A stretch of 64,000 nucleotides of DNA from an uncultured Clostridia bacterium (GTDB lineage Bacteria > Bacillota > Clostridia > Oscillospirales > Ruminococcaceae), in NCBI GenBank assembly GCA_947628615.1, contig CANRAO010000003.1:62001-126000 (forward strand), given 5' to 3'. Each line of letters opens with the position of its first letter. Position 1 is the first letter of the stretch. The notes beneath the pieces are model-generated. The model ran no database searches. It had not been told where the DNA came from and saw only the letters and a list, made by a program, of their open reading frames with translations. A program made the position numbers and the translations under genes. Positions 43,732 to 53,295 of this stretch are shown here, piece by piece.

Positions 43732-44949
43732 GTGTTAATAAATAAGAAAAACAAAAAAACTATACTAATAATAGCCGCACTGGTGATTGCCTGTCTGGCA
43801 ATAAAATACTTCACAGTAGCTGTGAGCTTTTTTGTGCAAATTATAGACGCTTGTTTTGCACTTATTCTCGGCTGTGTTATTGCCTATATACTGAATATAG
43901 TTATGAAAAAGTACGAAATCATATATTTTCCGAATTCTGAGCGGAAAATTATAAAAAAGTCAAAAAGAGCGGTTTGCATTATACTTTCAATACTCACGGT
44001 TCTGGCAATAATAATCGGCATAGTAATAATAGTTATACCTGAGCTTTATAAGTGCTTTGAACTTTTAAGCGACGCTGTTCCCCACTCTGTTGACGTTATA
44101 AAGTCATGGGTGAATGAAAACATAACCGCAGACTTCATCAGAAACAAAGTAAACAGCATTGATTTTAGCTGGAAGCACTTAGAACCTGCTATGATAGGAT
44201 ATTTCAAGGTAAATTCTTCAGAGATTTTAAGCTCTGTAATATCAGTAACAAGCTCTATAGCAGGAACAATTTCAGACATTGTAATTGCAGTTATATTTGC
44301 GGTATATATTTTATTCAATAAAGAAAAACTGTCAAAACAATTTAAGAAATTAATAGAGGCATACGGCAAAAAGGAAAGGACTAAAAAGCTGTTAAGCTAT
44401 CTTAAAATTGCCGACAAGACCTTTTCCAGCTTTATTACAGGACAATGTATTGAAGCGGTAATTCTTGGCTTTCTCTGTTTTGCAGGAATGGTAATACTTC
44501 GTTTTCCATATGCAGGTGTTACTGCCGCTGTGGTAGGTCTTACCGCCTTGATACCCATAGTAGGAGCATTTATCGGAGCGTTTATCGGAGCTTTTCTGAT
44601 ATTCACAGTAAGCCCGATAAAAGCCGTTATGTTCATCATATTTTTAATTATACTTCAGCAGTGCGAGCAAGGCTTTATTTACCCGAAAGTTGTAGGTAAA
44701 TCAGTAGGGCTTCCGGGAATGTGGGTTTTAGCAGGCATAACTGTCGGCGGAGGTCTTTTCGGCATTGCTGGAATGCTTATAGGAGTTCCGATAACAGCTA
44801 CTATATACAAGATACTTCAGAAGTCTGTAAACACAAGAATTAAGGAGAAAAAAATCGTAAAAGCTCTTGAGACAAATAAAGATCTTGGAGATACGATAAT
44901 TATTAAGAATAAAGATACCGGAAAGCAGAAGCAAGACATTAGAGATTAG
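43732..44949 (+). CDS. AI-2E family transporter
   Basis: 405-residue membrane protein with about eight hydrophobic helices of the PerM/AI-2E exporter family (PF01594): FALILGCVIAYILN near 40-54, EAVILGFLCFAGMVILRFPYAGVTAAVVGLTALIPIVGAFIGA, and QQCEQGFIYPKVVGKSVGLPGMWVLAGITVGGGLFGIAGMLIGVP. Family members export autoinducer-2 or exchange ions; substrate is unknown here. It begins at a GTG with only a weak ribosome binding site. Sits between module D and nadC. Confidence 0.85.
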   Translation: MLINKKNKKTILIIAALVIACLAIKYFTVAVSFFVQIIDACFALILGCVIAYILNIVMKKYEIIYFPNSERKIIKKSKRAVCIILSILTVLAIIIGIVIIVIPELYKCFELLSDAVPHSVDVIKSWVNENITADFIRNKVNSIDFSWKHLEPAMIGYFKVNSSEILSSVISVTSSIAGTISDIVIAVIFAVYILFNKEKLSKQFKKLIEAYGKKERTKKLLSYLKIADKTFSSFITGQCIEAVILGFLCFAGMVILRFPYAGVTAAVVGLTALIPIVGAFIGAFIGAFLIFTVSPIKAVMFIIFLIILQQCEQGFIYPKVVGKSVGLPGMWVLAGITVGGGLFGIAGMLIGVPITATIYKILQKSVNTRIKEKKIVKALETNKDLGDTIIIKNKDTGKQKQDIRD

Positions 44950-45007
44950 AAATTGTTCTTGTCTCTTGCCTCTTGTTTTTTGCCTCCGGTAGAATGAGGA
45001 GGACAAT

Positions 45008-45883
45008 ATGCAACCTTTACAAATGGAAATCGACAGCATTATAATCAACGCAATCAGAGAGGATATAAACTACATAGACGTTACTACCGACTATCTTATC
45101 CCTGAAGACAGCGTAAGCACTGCAAAATATGTTGCTAAAGACAGCGGTATTCTCTGCGGGATTGAAATAGCTCTCAGGGTATTCACTCTGCTTGATGATA
45201 AAACCGAGTTTGACATTAAGCTTCAAGACGGAGAAAGAGTCAAAAACGGTGATATAATCGCCACGATCACCGGAAAAACAAAGGTACTTTTAAAGGGAGA
45301 AAGAACGGCACTTAACCTGCTTCAGCACCTTTCGGGCATTGCAACAATGACAAACAGGCTGGTCAAACTTGTCGAAGGAACAAATGCTTCAATTGCAGAC
45401 ACAAGAAAGACTCTTCCCGGACTTAGATCATTACAGAAGTACGCAGTAACGGTCGGCGGAGGAAAAAACCACCGCTACAATCTTTCCGACTGTGCAATGC
45501 TTAAAGACACTCACTTAGACGCTTACGGAAGCATTACAAATGCTGTAAAGGCTCTTAGAGAAAAGCTGGGTCATACTGTTATGATAGAGGTCGAGACGGG
45601 AAATCTTAATGAAGTAGAAGAGGCACTTAACTGCGGTGCTGACATTATTATGCTTGACAATATGGACATTGAAGCTATGAGCAAGGCTGTTAAAATAGTG
45701 TCCGGAAAGGCAAAGATTGAGGCCAGCGGAAATGTTACCGAGGAGACAATCGTCAGCATTGCCAAAACCGGGGTCGATATTATCTCTGTCGGAGCGATCA
45801 CCCACTCAGTAAAGGCATTTGATATATCCATGAAGATGGCAACGGTGACGTTGCATCCTCTGCCGCCTTTGGGTAGTTTGTAA
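45008..45883 (+). CDS. nadC: Nicotinate-nucleotide pyrophosphorylase (carboxylating)
   Basis: Makes nicotinate mononucleotide from quinolinate and PRPP. 291 residues: ADTRKTLPGLRSLQKYAVTVGGGKNHRYNLSD near 135-166, IEVETGNLNEVEEAL, ADIIMLDNMD, ASGNVTEETI, VDIISVGAITHSVKAFDISMK. The family usually ends about here; the last residues (ATVTLHPLPPLGSL) and stop are encoded by repeat copy 12. GAGGAGG precedes the ATG. Confidence 0.94.
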   Translation: MQPLQMEIDSIIINAIREDINYIDVTTDYLIPEDSVSTAKYVAKDSGILCGIEIALRVFTLLDDKTEFDIKLQDGERVKNGDIIATITGKTKVLLKGERTALNLLQHLSGIATMTNRLVKLVEGTNASIADTRKTLPGLRSLQKYAVTVGGGKNHRYNLSDCAMLKDTHLDAYGSITNAVKALREKLGHTVMIEVETGNLNEVEEALNCGADIIMLDNMDIEAMSKAVKIVSGKAKIEASGNVTEETIVSIAKTGVDIISVGAITHSVKAFDISMKMATVTLHPLPPLGSL

Positions 45884-46085
45884 AATGTTACAGTTTGTAC
45901 AACGGCGGACTATAATTAGAGTAAGTTTTTAATATAACACTTTTAAAGTCTGTACTATATTCGACCTGCCGTTACGCTATCCTTCACATTTATCTAACTT
46001 ATAATAGGCAGCAGAACCACCAGTGGCTCGCTGGCAACGGTGACGTTGCATCCAGTGCTGCATTTGGGTAATTTAATTAATGTTA
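45839..46085. repeat. Dispersed hairpin repeats, copies 12-14
   Basis: 45839-45911: GGCAACGGTGACGTTGC hairpin, CTGCCGCC ... CAACGGCGGAC, overlapping the nadC end. 45961-46022: CCTGCCGTTACG ... ATAGGCAGCAG with CCAGTGGCTCGCTGG. 46033-46085: an inverted partial copy. The gap to the lipoprotein ends in a TCTAA-rich tract. Confidence 0.75.
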
Positions 46086-46157
46086 AACCTCTAATAAACT
46101 TAATCTAAATATCTAATCTCTTACCTTTAACTTCTAATCTCTAATGGGGGACTATTT

Positions 46158-46721
46158 ATGAAATTAAAAAAACTATTTTTTATAAGCTTATGTATTTTGT
46201 CTGTGCTTTCGCTAAGCGGTTGTAAATTCCCCGAGTTGTTTTACAAAACGCCCTCGCTTAAACAGGTTCAGAGCGAGGAGGTTCAGACTAAAGTAATTAT
46301 GCCAAATTTAAGCGGTCTTACCTATTCGCAGGCTGTCGCTCAGACCGAGAACATTCCGCTGATTGTAACAAAACAGTATAACGACAAAGTGAGTAAAAAT
46401 AAAATCTCCTGGCAGAGCGTAAATGCAGGTGAGGAAATTTCTATAGGTACTCCTGTTAATATTGTCATAAGCAAGGGCGTTCAGTTGATTGAAATTCCGA
46501 ACGTTTCTGATATGGATTATCTTGCTGCACAGACAGTTCTGAAGTCGCTGGGATTTAAGGTGAAAATCAAGTATCAGCACAAGTGGGGTACCGAAAGCGG
46601 AGATATAATTTCGCTCTCTCCGCAGGTTGGCAAGAAAAAGCCTTATGGCTCAGCTGTTAAAATGACTGTAGACGCTATTGACCCTTCTCAAAAGAAAACT
46701 GAAACTGAAAATGAACAGTAA
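46158..46721 (+). CDS. PASTA-domain lipoprotein
   Basis: 187 residues. A lipoprotein signal peptide with lipobox LSLSGC near 17-22 places it on the outer face of the membrane. Two PASTA domains follow: MPNLSGLTYSQAVAQTENIPL near 49-115 and IPNVSDMDYLAAQTVLKSLGF near 117-175. PASTA domains bind muropeptides in PrkC-type kinases and PBPs; here there is no kinase. GGGG lies upstream. Possibly a cell-wall sensor or scaffold. Confidence 0.85.
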   Translation: MKLKKLFFISLCILSVLSLSGCKFPELFYKTPSLKQVQSEEVQTKVIMPNLSGLTYSQAVAQTENIPLIVTKQYNDKVSKNKISWQSVNAGEEISIGTPVNIVISKGVQLIEIPNVSDMDYLAAQTVLKSLGFKVKIKYQHKWGTESGDIISLSPQVGKKKPYGSAVKMTVDAIDPSQKKTETENEQ

Positions 46722-46794
46722 AAACGTTTAAACACTTAGACTTCTTAATGATTTTGGTGAAAACAGAAATTTGTCAATTATTTTTAAAAAACAC

Positions 46795-46823
46795 TTGACA
46801 AATTTATAAGTCAGGAATATAAT
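46795..46823 (+). promoter_or_regulatory. Promoter of the trp operon
   Basis: TTGACA at 46795-46800, 17 bases, TATAAT at 46818-46823, just ahead of the T-box leader. Confidence 0.85.
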
Positions 46824-46844
46824 ATATAGTAATCAAATATTTTA

Positions 46845-47176
46845 AATCCTGTGAGCAAAAGTAAGTAGCTGATTTTACGATGTTACAGAGAGCCTTTGAA
46901 GGTGGAATAAAGGCATATACGATTTTCAGCGAATGGGTTTGTGAGGAGCCGGGTGAAAGTTATGTTCTGATATTTTCAGGTTAGAGCATATTCAAGTATC
47001 CTATGCCGCTGGTTTTCGGCGTTAACGAAAAGAAGTATTGATGCAATTTGCCGAATGGTAAAAGAGCTGCGTACTTTGCTGAGTTGGTAAATGTAAGTTT
47101 ATCATAAATTTGGGTGGCACCACGATGTCTATCGTCCCATTAGATTTCTAATGTGAAACGATAGGCTTTTTTATTG
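46845..47176 (+). promoter_or_regulatory. T-box riboswitch specific for tRNA-Trp
   Basis: Leader with Stem I features (AGTA-type AAAGTAAGTAG, ACAGAGAG), specifier context GAATGGGTTTGTGAGGAG with TGG (Trp) at 46934-46936, the conserved T-box GGGTGGCACCACG near 47109-47121, and a terminator CTATCGT / ACGATAG followed by six T. Uncharged tRNA-Trp should favour the antiterminator and so switch on trpE onward. Confidence 0.93.
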
Positions 47177-47193
47177 CAAATGTTAAGTTGAAT

Positions 47194-47250
47194 TCAGTGC
47201 CGCTTTTATAAAATCAGATTAATGTTTAACTTTGAAAAACAGCGGACTTA
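47194..47250. repeat. Dispersed hairpin repeat, copy 15
   Basis: CAGTGCCGCTTTTATAAAAT ... GAAAAACAGCGGAC (CCGC pairs with GCGG) between the T-box terminator and trpE, an unusual 5' position. Confidence 0.6.
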
Positions 47251-47318
47251 TTCTTTGTTGGAAAGATTAGTTCTTGCTTATTGTCTCTAACTTCTTGCAT
47301 CTTATAGGAGGTATATTT

Positions 47319-48803
47319 ATGCTTTATCCGTCAAGGGAAGAAATCAAAGATATTTTAAAAAATTATAAGACAGTTCCTGTGTTCTATGAACTGCTTGTAG
47401 ATTCATTCACACCTATTCAGTTATTTAATGCCCTGCATGAGGCTTATGACAACTGCTTTATACTTGAATCAGTCGACAACAGTGACAAGTGGGGACGGTA
47501 TTCATTTGTAGGAATAAACCCAAAGGCTGAAATTACGCTGAAAGACAAAATCGCTGTTATTTCAACTGGAGACGGCGATAAAAAATACGAGGTATCTGAC
47601 CCTATCAAATTTTTGTCAGATATTCTAAAGGAATATAAGTCTCCACGATTTCCCAACCGTCCTAAGCTGACTGGGGGTCTTATCGGATACTTTGCATACG
47701 ATATGGTGAGATACTTTGAGAAAACTCTCTGCAATCCGCCAAAAGACGACCTAGATATGCCTGACGCTAATCTCTTTCTGTTTGATGAGATCGTCGCTTT
47801 CGACCACCTAAGCAATAAGGCTGTTATTATTCTGAATGTTCACTCAAGCGGCAATATTGACAAGCAGTATGACAACTGCATAAAAAGAAAAGACGAAATA
47901 ATAGATGTTTTAAAAAGCTATGTTTCAAAAGGAAATGTCTCTGTAAAAAAGGATAAAAAGGATATTGAAGTAAGGTCTAATATCACTAAAGAAAAATACC
48001 TGACAAATGTTGAGAAAGCAAAGAAATACATAAGAAACGGCGACATTTTTCAGGTCGTTCCCTCGCAGAGGTTTGAAGTGGATAATCCGCCAGACAGCTT
48101 TGATGTTTACAGAATGCTGCGTTCGACCAACCCCTCCCCTTACCTTTACTACTTCAAACACAAAAACTATGCCTTTGCAGGTGCGTCTCCCGAAAAGCTG
48201 GTGTCGGTAAACGGCAGAACGGTTATCACAAAACCCATTGCAGGAACAATTAAACGTGGTTCAACAGACGAGGAGGATCACAAAAACGAACAACAGCTTC
48301 TCAACGACCCTAAGGAACGTGCAGAACATACAATGCTTGTAGATCTCGGCAGAAATGACATCGGCAAGGTATCAAAATTCGGCAGCGTTAATGTTACCGA
48401 CTATATGATAGTTGAACGCTATTCAAAGGTTATGCACCTCGTTTCAAACGTTGAGGGAGAACTCGACAGAGATAAAGAACCTCTTGACGCTCTTATGGCT
48501 GTTCTGCCTGCAGGAACACTTTCAGGTGCACCGAAAGTAAGAGCTATGGAAATAATAGATGAACTTGAACCGACCCGCAGAGGTCTTTACGGCGGAACGG
48601 TCGGCTACCTTGCCTTTGACGGAAGTCTTGATACCTGCATTGCAATAAGAACAGTGCTTTTCAAAAACGGCAAGGCTTATGTGCAGGCAGGCGGAGGAGT
48701 AGTCTTGGACAGCGTTCCTGAAAACGAGTATCAGGAATCATGTAATAAGGCATTGGCAGTGGTCAATGCAATTAAAGAAGCGGCAGACCGCCGATGGCTC
48801 TGA
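47319..48803 (+). CDS. trpE: Anthranilate synthase component I
   Basis: Converts chorismate to anthranilate with TrpG. 494 residues from the ATG at 47319 with AGGAGG upstream. Conserved blocks: FQVVPSQRFE, SPSPYLYYF-type NPSPYLYYF, GASPEKLV, KPIAGTIKRG, LGRNDIGKV, PAGTLSGAPKVRAMEIIDELE, and QAGGGVVLDS. The last residues ADRRWL and the stop come from a repeat copy. Under T-box control. Confidence 0.96.
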   Translation: MLYPSREEIKDILKNYKTVPVFYELLVDSFTPIQLFNALHEAYDNCFILESVDNSDKWGRYSFVGINPKAEITLKDKIAVISTGDGDKKYEVSDPIKFLSDILKEYKSPRFPNRPKLTGGLIGYFAYDMVRYFEKTLCNPPKDDLDMPDANLFLFDEIVAFDHLSNKAVIILNVHSSGNIDKQYDNCIKRKDEIIDVLKSYVSKGNVSVKKDKKDIEVRSNITKEKYLTNVEKAKKYIRNGDIFQVVPSQRFEVDNPPDSFDVYRMLRSTNPSPYLYYFKHKNYAFAGASPEKLVSVNGRTVITKPIAGTIKRGSTDEEDHKNEQQLLNDPKERAEHTMLVDLGRNDIGKVSKFGSVNVTDYMIVERYSKVMHLVSNVEGELDRDKEPLDALMAVLPAGTLSGAPKVRAMEIIDELEPTRRGLYGGTVGYLAFDGSLDTCIAIRTVLFKNGKAYVQAGGGVVLDSVPENEYQESCNKALAVVNAIKEAADRRWL

Positions 48804-48853
48804 CGCCTTTGGAACGTTTGATTAACGTATAGATTTGTACAACGGCGTGCTGC
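48780..48853. repeat. Dispersed hairpin repeat, copy 16
   Basis: GACCGCCGATGGCTCTGACGCCTTTGG ... ACAACGGCGTGC in outline: the closing pair here is ACGCC with GGCGT, while most copies have CCGCC with GGCGG, a compensated change. It supplies the end of trpE. Confidence 0.8.
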
Positions 48854-48962
48854 AATTTGAAAAACAATAATACTAAAATAACTTTTTAACTTTTAAAATA
48901 TATAACAATATTCAGCGAATAAATATTCTTGACTGAATACTTTAAATTTTGGAGGATTCACA

Positions 48963-50600
48963 ATGATTCTGATAATCGACAATTACGACAGCTTTACCTA
49001 TAACCTTTACCAGTATATAGGCGAGCTTTACAGCGACATTAAGGTCGCAAGAAACGACGAGATAACCATTGCTGAAATTAAAGCCCTCAGTCCTGACGCT
49101 TTAATCATTTCGCCAGGTCCCTGCTACCCTAAAGACGCAGGCATATCGGTTGACGCAATAAAGTATTTCAGCGGAAAACTGCCGATTTTAGGCGTTTGTC
49201 TCGGACATCAGTCTATTGCGGAGGCTTTTGGAGGAAAAGTAGTTATTGCAAAAGAACAGCTTCACGGAAAGGCAAGCGATATAACTCTGAAAACGGATAA
49301 TCCTTTGTTTTCTGATCTCCCTAAAAAAATCAAGGTAGCAAGATACCATTCTCTTATTGTGGACAGCGAAACCTTGCCTGAATGTCTTGAGATCACTGGT
49401 TATGACAGCAAAAATCAAATTATGGCGCTCCGACATAAGGAGCATCCTACCTATGGTGTTCAATTCCACCCTGAATCTGTTATGACAGATACTGGACGGA
49501 AAATTATAGAGAACTTCCTCAATAATATTGCAGGAATAAAAACGAAAGTGAGTGATAATATTATGGTTCCCGACAGCGAAAGAACAGAACTTAAAAAGTA
49601 CATTACAAAGGTGGCAAACGGAGAAACCCTCACAGAGGACGAGGCTTACACGGCTATGGATATTATAACCTGCGACAGAGCTACTCTTGCTCAGACTTCT
49701 TCTTTGCTTACTGCAATGTCTGTAAGAGGCGAAACAATAGACGAGATAACAGGCTTTGCTAAGGTTATGAGAGAAAAAGCATCAAAGCTGAAAAACTGCT
49801 CAGATTCAATTGACATTGTAGGAACAGGCGGAGATATGTCAAACAGTTTCAATATCTCTACTACATCTTCATTTGTTATTGCAGGAGCAGGTCAGAAGGT
49901 AGCAAAGCACGGTAACAGAAGCGCATCTTCAAAGAGCGGTGCGGCTGACTGTCTTGAAGCATTGGGTGTTAAAATATCTACCGTTCCGGAGCAGGCTGAA
50001 AAATGTATTAATGAAATAGGAATATCATTTCTGTTTGCACAAAGCTATCACCCTGCAATGCGATTTGTAGGTCCTGTCAGAAAGCAAATCGGCATAAAAA
50101 CCGTATTCAACATAATGGGACCTCTTTTAAACCCTGCATTTGCAGAATATATGGTGCTTGGCGTTTACTCTCCTGACATTATGGACAATATGGCTAAGGT
50201 TCTTATTAATCTCGGAATAAAGCGTGCAATGCTTGTCTACGGAAACGATAAACTAGACGAAATTTCAATTTCTGATGCAACCACTGTCTGCGAAATCAAT
50301 GACGGCAAAATCGATAAGTATGAAATCTGCCCTGAAGACTTCGGCTTTAAGCGTGCTTCAAAAGATGAAATCAAGGGCGGAACTCCCGAAGAAAACGCAC
50401 AGATCACTCGAGATATTCTTAGCGGAAAAGAAAAAGGCTCAAAGAGAGATATTGTTCTTCTTAATGCAGGCTGCGCTTTGTATGTAACGGGAAAAGCCGA
50501 TACCATTGCTGACGGAATAAATCTGGCTGAGAAATCGATCGACAGCGGAGAGGCTTTGAAAAAGCTGGAGGAATTAATAGAATTTACTAATAAAGATTAA
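48963..50600 (+). CDS. trpGD: Anthranilate synthase component II / anthranilate phosphoribosyltransferase fusion
   Basis: 545 residues. Residues 1-195 are a class I glutamine amidotransferase (nucleophile in GVCLGHQSIAEAFGG near 77-91; His-Glu in QFHPESVM) feeding ammonia to TrpE. Residues 200-545 are TrpD, which joins anthranilate to PRPP (GTGGDMSNSFNISTTSSFV, KHGNRSASSKSGAAD). The fusion is as in E. coli. GGAGG precedes the ATG. Confidence 0.96.
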   Translation: MILIIDNYDSFTYNLYQYIGELYSDIKVARNDEITIAEIKALSPDALIISPGPCYPKDAGISVDAIKYFSGKLPILGVCLGHQSIAEAFGGKVVIAKEQLHGKASDITLKTDNPLFSDLPKKIKVARYHSLIVDSETLPECLEITGYDSKNQIMALRHKEHPTYGVQFHPESVMTDTGRKIIENFLNNIAGIKTKVSDNIMVPDSERTELKKYITKVANGETLTEDEAYTAMDIITCDRATLAQTSSLLTAMSVRGETIDEITGFAKVMREKASKLKNCSDSIDIVGTGGDMSNSFNISTTSSFVIAGAGQKVAKHGNRSASSKSGAADCLEALGVKISTVPEQAEKCINEIGISFLFAQSYHPAMRFVGPVRKQIGIKTVFNIMGPLLNPAFAEYMVLGVYSPDIMDNMAKVLINLGIKRAMLVYGNDKLDEISISDATTVCEINDGKIDKYEICPEDFGFKRASKDEIKGGTPEENAQITRDILSGKEKGSKRDIVLLNAGCALYVTGKADTIADGINLAEKSIDSGEALKKLEELIEFTNKD

Positions 50601-50633
50601 TGTAGACTGTCACCTCAAAGATAGGAGCAAATT

Positions 50634-51410
50634 ATGATTCTTGATGATATTATCGAAAAAAGAAAAATACAGCTTGATATTGAAAAGTCAAAAGTTCCCT
50701 TTGAAATGATAAAGCAACAGGCTCTTGATACTGATTTTAAGACAAAAGATTTCAAATCTGCACTTTCCGGCAATAGGTTGAGCGTTATATGTGAAGTTAA
50801 AAAAGCATCTCCTTCTAAAGGGCTTATAAGACCTGACTTTCATCCCTTAGAAATTGCAAAAGAATACGAATCGGCAGGGGCAGACGCTATTTCCTGCCTT
50901 ACTGAGGAGTATTACTTTCAGGGTTCGTCTGAGTATTTAAAGAGCATTGCGAAATGCGTCAGTATCCCTATTCTCAGAAAAGACTTTATCATTGACGAGT
51001 ACCAAATTTACGAGGCAAGAGCAATTGGTGCGTCGGCAATTTTGCTTATTGCGGCGATTCTTGATAAGGAAACTCTTAACAGATTTTATCAGCTTGCTGC
51101 TTCCCTGTCGCTTGACTGCCTTGTAGAGGTTCACAATGAAAGCGAACTTGATACAGCACTTAGTATTGATGCAGAGATAATCGGCATAAATAACAGAAAT
51201 CTAAAAACCTTTGAGGTTGACCTCAACACGACCGGCAAACTGGCGTCTTATATTCCAAAAAGCAAGATAATTGTTTCCGAAAGCGGAATTAAGAATAGTA
51301 AAGATATGAAGACTATCCGACATCTGGGAGCGTATGCTGTACTTATAGGCGAAACGCTTATGAGAAGTGATAACATATCAGCTGCTTTAAAGGAGCTGAG
51401 GAATATATGA
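50634..51410 (+). CDS. trpC: Indole-3-glycerol phosphate synthase
   Basis: 258-residue TIM barrel closing the indole ring. VICEVKKASPSKGLIRPDF, AISCLTEEYYFQGSSEYL, PILRKDFIIDEYQIYEARAIGASAILLI, GINNRNLKTFEVDL, and ESGIKNSKD are family motifs. AGGAG precedes the ATG; overlaps trpF by 4 bases. Confidence 0.96.
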   Translation: MILDDIIEKRKIQLDIEKSKVPFEMIKQQALDTDFKTKDFKSALSGNRLSVICEVKKASPSKGLIRPDFHPLEIAKEYESAGADAISCLTEEYYFQGSSEYLKSIAKCVSIPILRKDFIIDEYQIYEARAIGASAILLIAAILDKETLNRFYQLAASLSLDCLVEVHNESELDTALSIDAEIIGINNRNLKTFEVDLNTTGKLASYIPKSKIIVSESGIKNSKDMKTIRHLGAYAVLIGETLMRSDNISAALKELRNI

Positions 51411-52018
51411 CCAAACTGAAAATATGCGGATTAAGACGCAGTGAGGATATATCATATGTCAATGAGTTTCTGCCTGACTATGCAGGATTTATACTCTCCG
51501 AGCAGTTCTGGAGGCATATTAGTCTTGATTTACTTGCTCAGCTTACAAGCAGATTATCAGACAAAATAACTCCTGTAGGAGTATTTGTAAACGAGACAGT
51601 AGAAACAATTATACCGTTTTCAAAATATCTCGGTGTAATTCAGCTTCACGGAGATGAAGACAACGATTTTATCAGAACCCTCAAAAAGCATACCAACTGC
51701 GAAATCTGGAAAGCTATAAGACCGCAGTCGTCTGATGAAATAAGTAATGCGTGTCAAAGCTGTGCCGATAAACTGCTTATCGACAGCTTTTCTAAAAACT
51801 CAGTCGGCGGAACAGGTGTAGTCGGAAACTGGGAAATTATAAAAAGCACTGAAATCACGAAACCGTTTTTTCTCGCAGGAGGAATTTCGTCTGATAATAT
51901 CAGAGAAGCAATCGAAACAGTCAGACCTTACGGCATTGACGTTTCAAGCTCTGTTGAAACTGACAAAAAAAAGGACAAAGAAAAAATCAGAACAATTATC
52001 AAAAAAGCAAGAAATTAA
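51407..52018 (+). CDS. trpF: Phosphoribosylanthranilate isomerase
   Basis: 203 residues, monofunctional TrpF. General base in KICGLRR near 5-11, acid in LLIDSFSKNSVGGTGVVGNW, and LAGGISSDNI. Because a full TrpF exists here, the absence of hisA from the his operon is not explained by a dual-function PriA at this locus. ATGA overlap with trpC. Confidence 0.95.
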   Translation: MTKLKICGLRRSEDISYVNEFLPDYAGFILSEQFWRHISLDLLAQLTSRLSDKITPVGVFVNETVETIIPFSKYLGVIQLHGDEDNDFIRTLKKHTNCEIWKAIRPQSSDEISNACQSCADKLLIDSFSKNSVGGTGVVGNWEIIKSTEITKPFFLAGGISSDNIREAIETVRPYGIDVSSSVETDKKKDKEKIRTIIKKARN

Positions 52019-52098
52019 CGGTGTCCAGCCGTTTTGCCTCTTGCCTTCGGCAACTGGCAGTAAGTTAAAAAATTAATTCAACTTGGGGAGGTAAATAT

Positions 52099-53295
52099 AT
52101 GACTGATTTTAACAAAGGCCGCTATGGAGAATTCGGCGGTCAGTATGTTCCCGAAACGGTTATGAACGCCGTTTTAGAGCTTGAAGAGGCATACAATAAA
52201 TACAAGAACGATGAAAACTTCAAGCGCGAGCTGACAAATCTATATAAGGAATATGCCGGCAGACCGTCTCTTTTATACTATGCAGAAAAAATGACAAAAG
52301 ACCTGAACGGAGCAAAAATATACATCAAGCGTGAGGATCTAAACCACACAGGTTCGCACAAGATAAACAATGTGCTAGGACAGATTCTTCTTGCCAAGAA
52401 AATGGGCAAGAAAAGAATCATCGCTGAAACGGGAGCAGGTCAGCACGGCGTTGCTACTGCTACGGCTTGTGCTTTGTTCGGTCTTGAGTGCGAGGTTTAT
52501 ATGGGTGCAGAGGATATGAAGCGTCAGTCGCTGAATGTATATAGAATGAACCTGCTTGGAGCAAAGGTAACGGGCGTTTCAAGCGGAACTTCAACTCTCA
52601 AGGACGCTATCAACGAAGCAATGCGTGACTGGTGTACTAACATTGAAACCACATTCTACTGCATAGGCTCGGTTATGGGGCCTCACCCCTACCCCGAAAT
52701 GGTAAGAGATTTTCAAAAAATTATCGGCGAGGAGATAAAGTCTCAGCTTAAAGAAACAGAGGGCAAGCTCCCCGACTGCGTTGTTGCCTGTGTAGGCGGC
52801 GGTTCTAATGCTATGGGCGCTTTCTACGACTTCATAGATGACAAGAGCGTTCGCTTAGTCGGTGCTGAGGCAGCAGGAAGAGGTGTTGATACCCCTGAGC
52901 ACGCAGCTACCATAACAAAAGGCTCACTCGGAATTTTTCACGGTATGAAGTCGCTGTTTCTCCAAAATGAATACGGTCAGATTGACCCTGTTTACTCTAT
53001 CTCGGCAGGGCTTGACTATCCCGGAATCGGTCCTGAACACGCTTATCTCAATTCTATCGGCAGAGCGGAATATGTAGACATAACCGATGAGGAAGCTGTC
53101 TGCGCCTTTGAGTATCTCTCAAAAACAGAGGGAATAATCCCTGCCATTGAGTCTGCCCATGCTGTTGCAGCGGCTCTTAAAATTGCCCCTACTATGCCAA
53201 AAAACAGCATACTTGTCATAAACCTCTCTGGTCGGGGCGACAAGGATGTTTATTCAATTGCACGATACAGAGGAGTTGATTTAGTTGAAGAATAA
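52099..53295 (+). CDS. trpB: Tryptophan synthase beta chain
   Basis: PLP subunit joining indole and serine. 398 residues, TrpB1 type. [28 protein letters not shown] with the PLP lysine, [28 protein letters not shown], and [17 protein letters not shown] precedes the ATG. The gap to trpF is 80 bases. Confidence 0.97.
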   Translation: MTDFNKGRYGEFGGQYVPETVMNAVLELEEAYNKYKNDENFKRELTNLYKEYAGRPSLLYYAEKMTKDLNGAKIYIKREDLNHTGSHKINNVLGQILLAKKMGKKRIIAETGAGQHGVATATACALFGLECEVYMGAEDMKRQSLNVYRMNLLGAKVTGVSSGTSTLKDAINEAMRDWCTNIETTFYCIGSVMGPHPYPEMVRDFQKIIGEEIKSQLKETEGKLPDCVVACVGGGSNAMGAFYDFIDDKSVRLVGAEAAGRGVDTPEHAATITKGSLGIFHGMKSLFLQNEYGQIDPVYSISAGLDYPGIGPEHAYLNSIGRAEYVDITDEEAVCAFEYLSKTEGIIPAIESAHAVAAALKIAPTMPKNSILVINLSGRGDKDVYSIARYRGVDLVEE

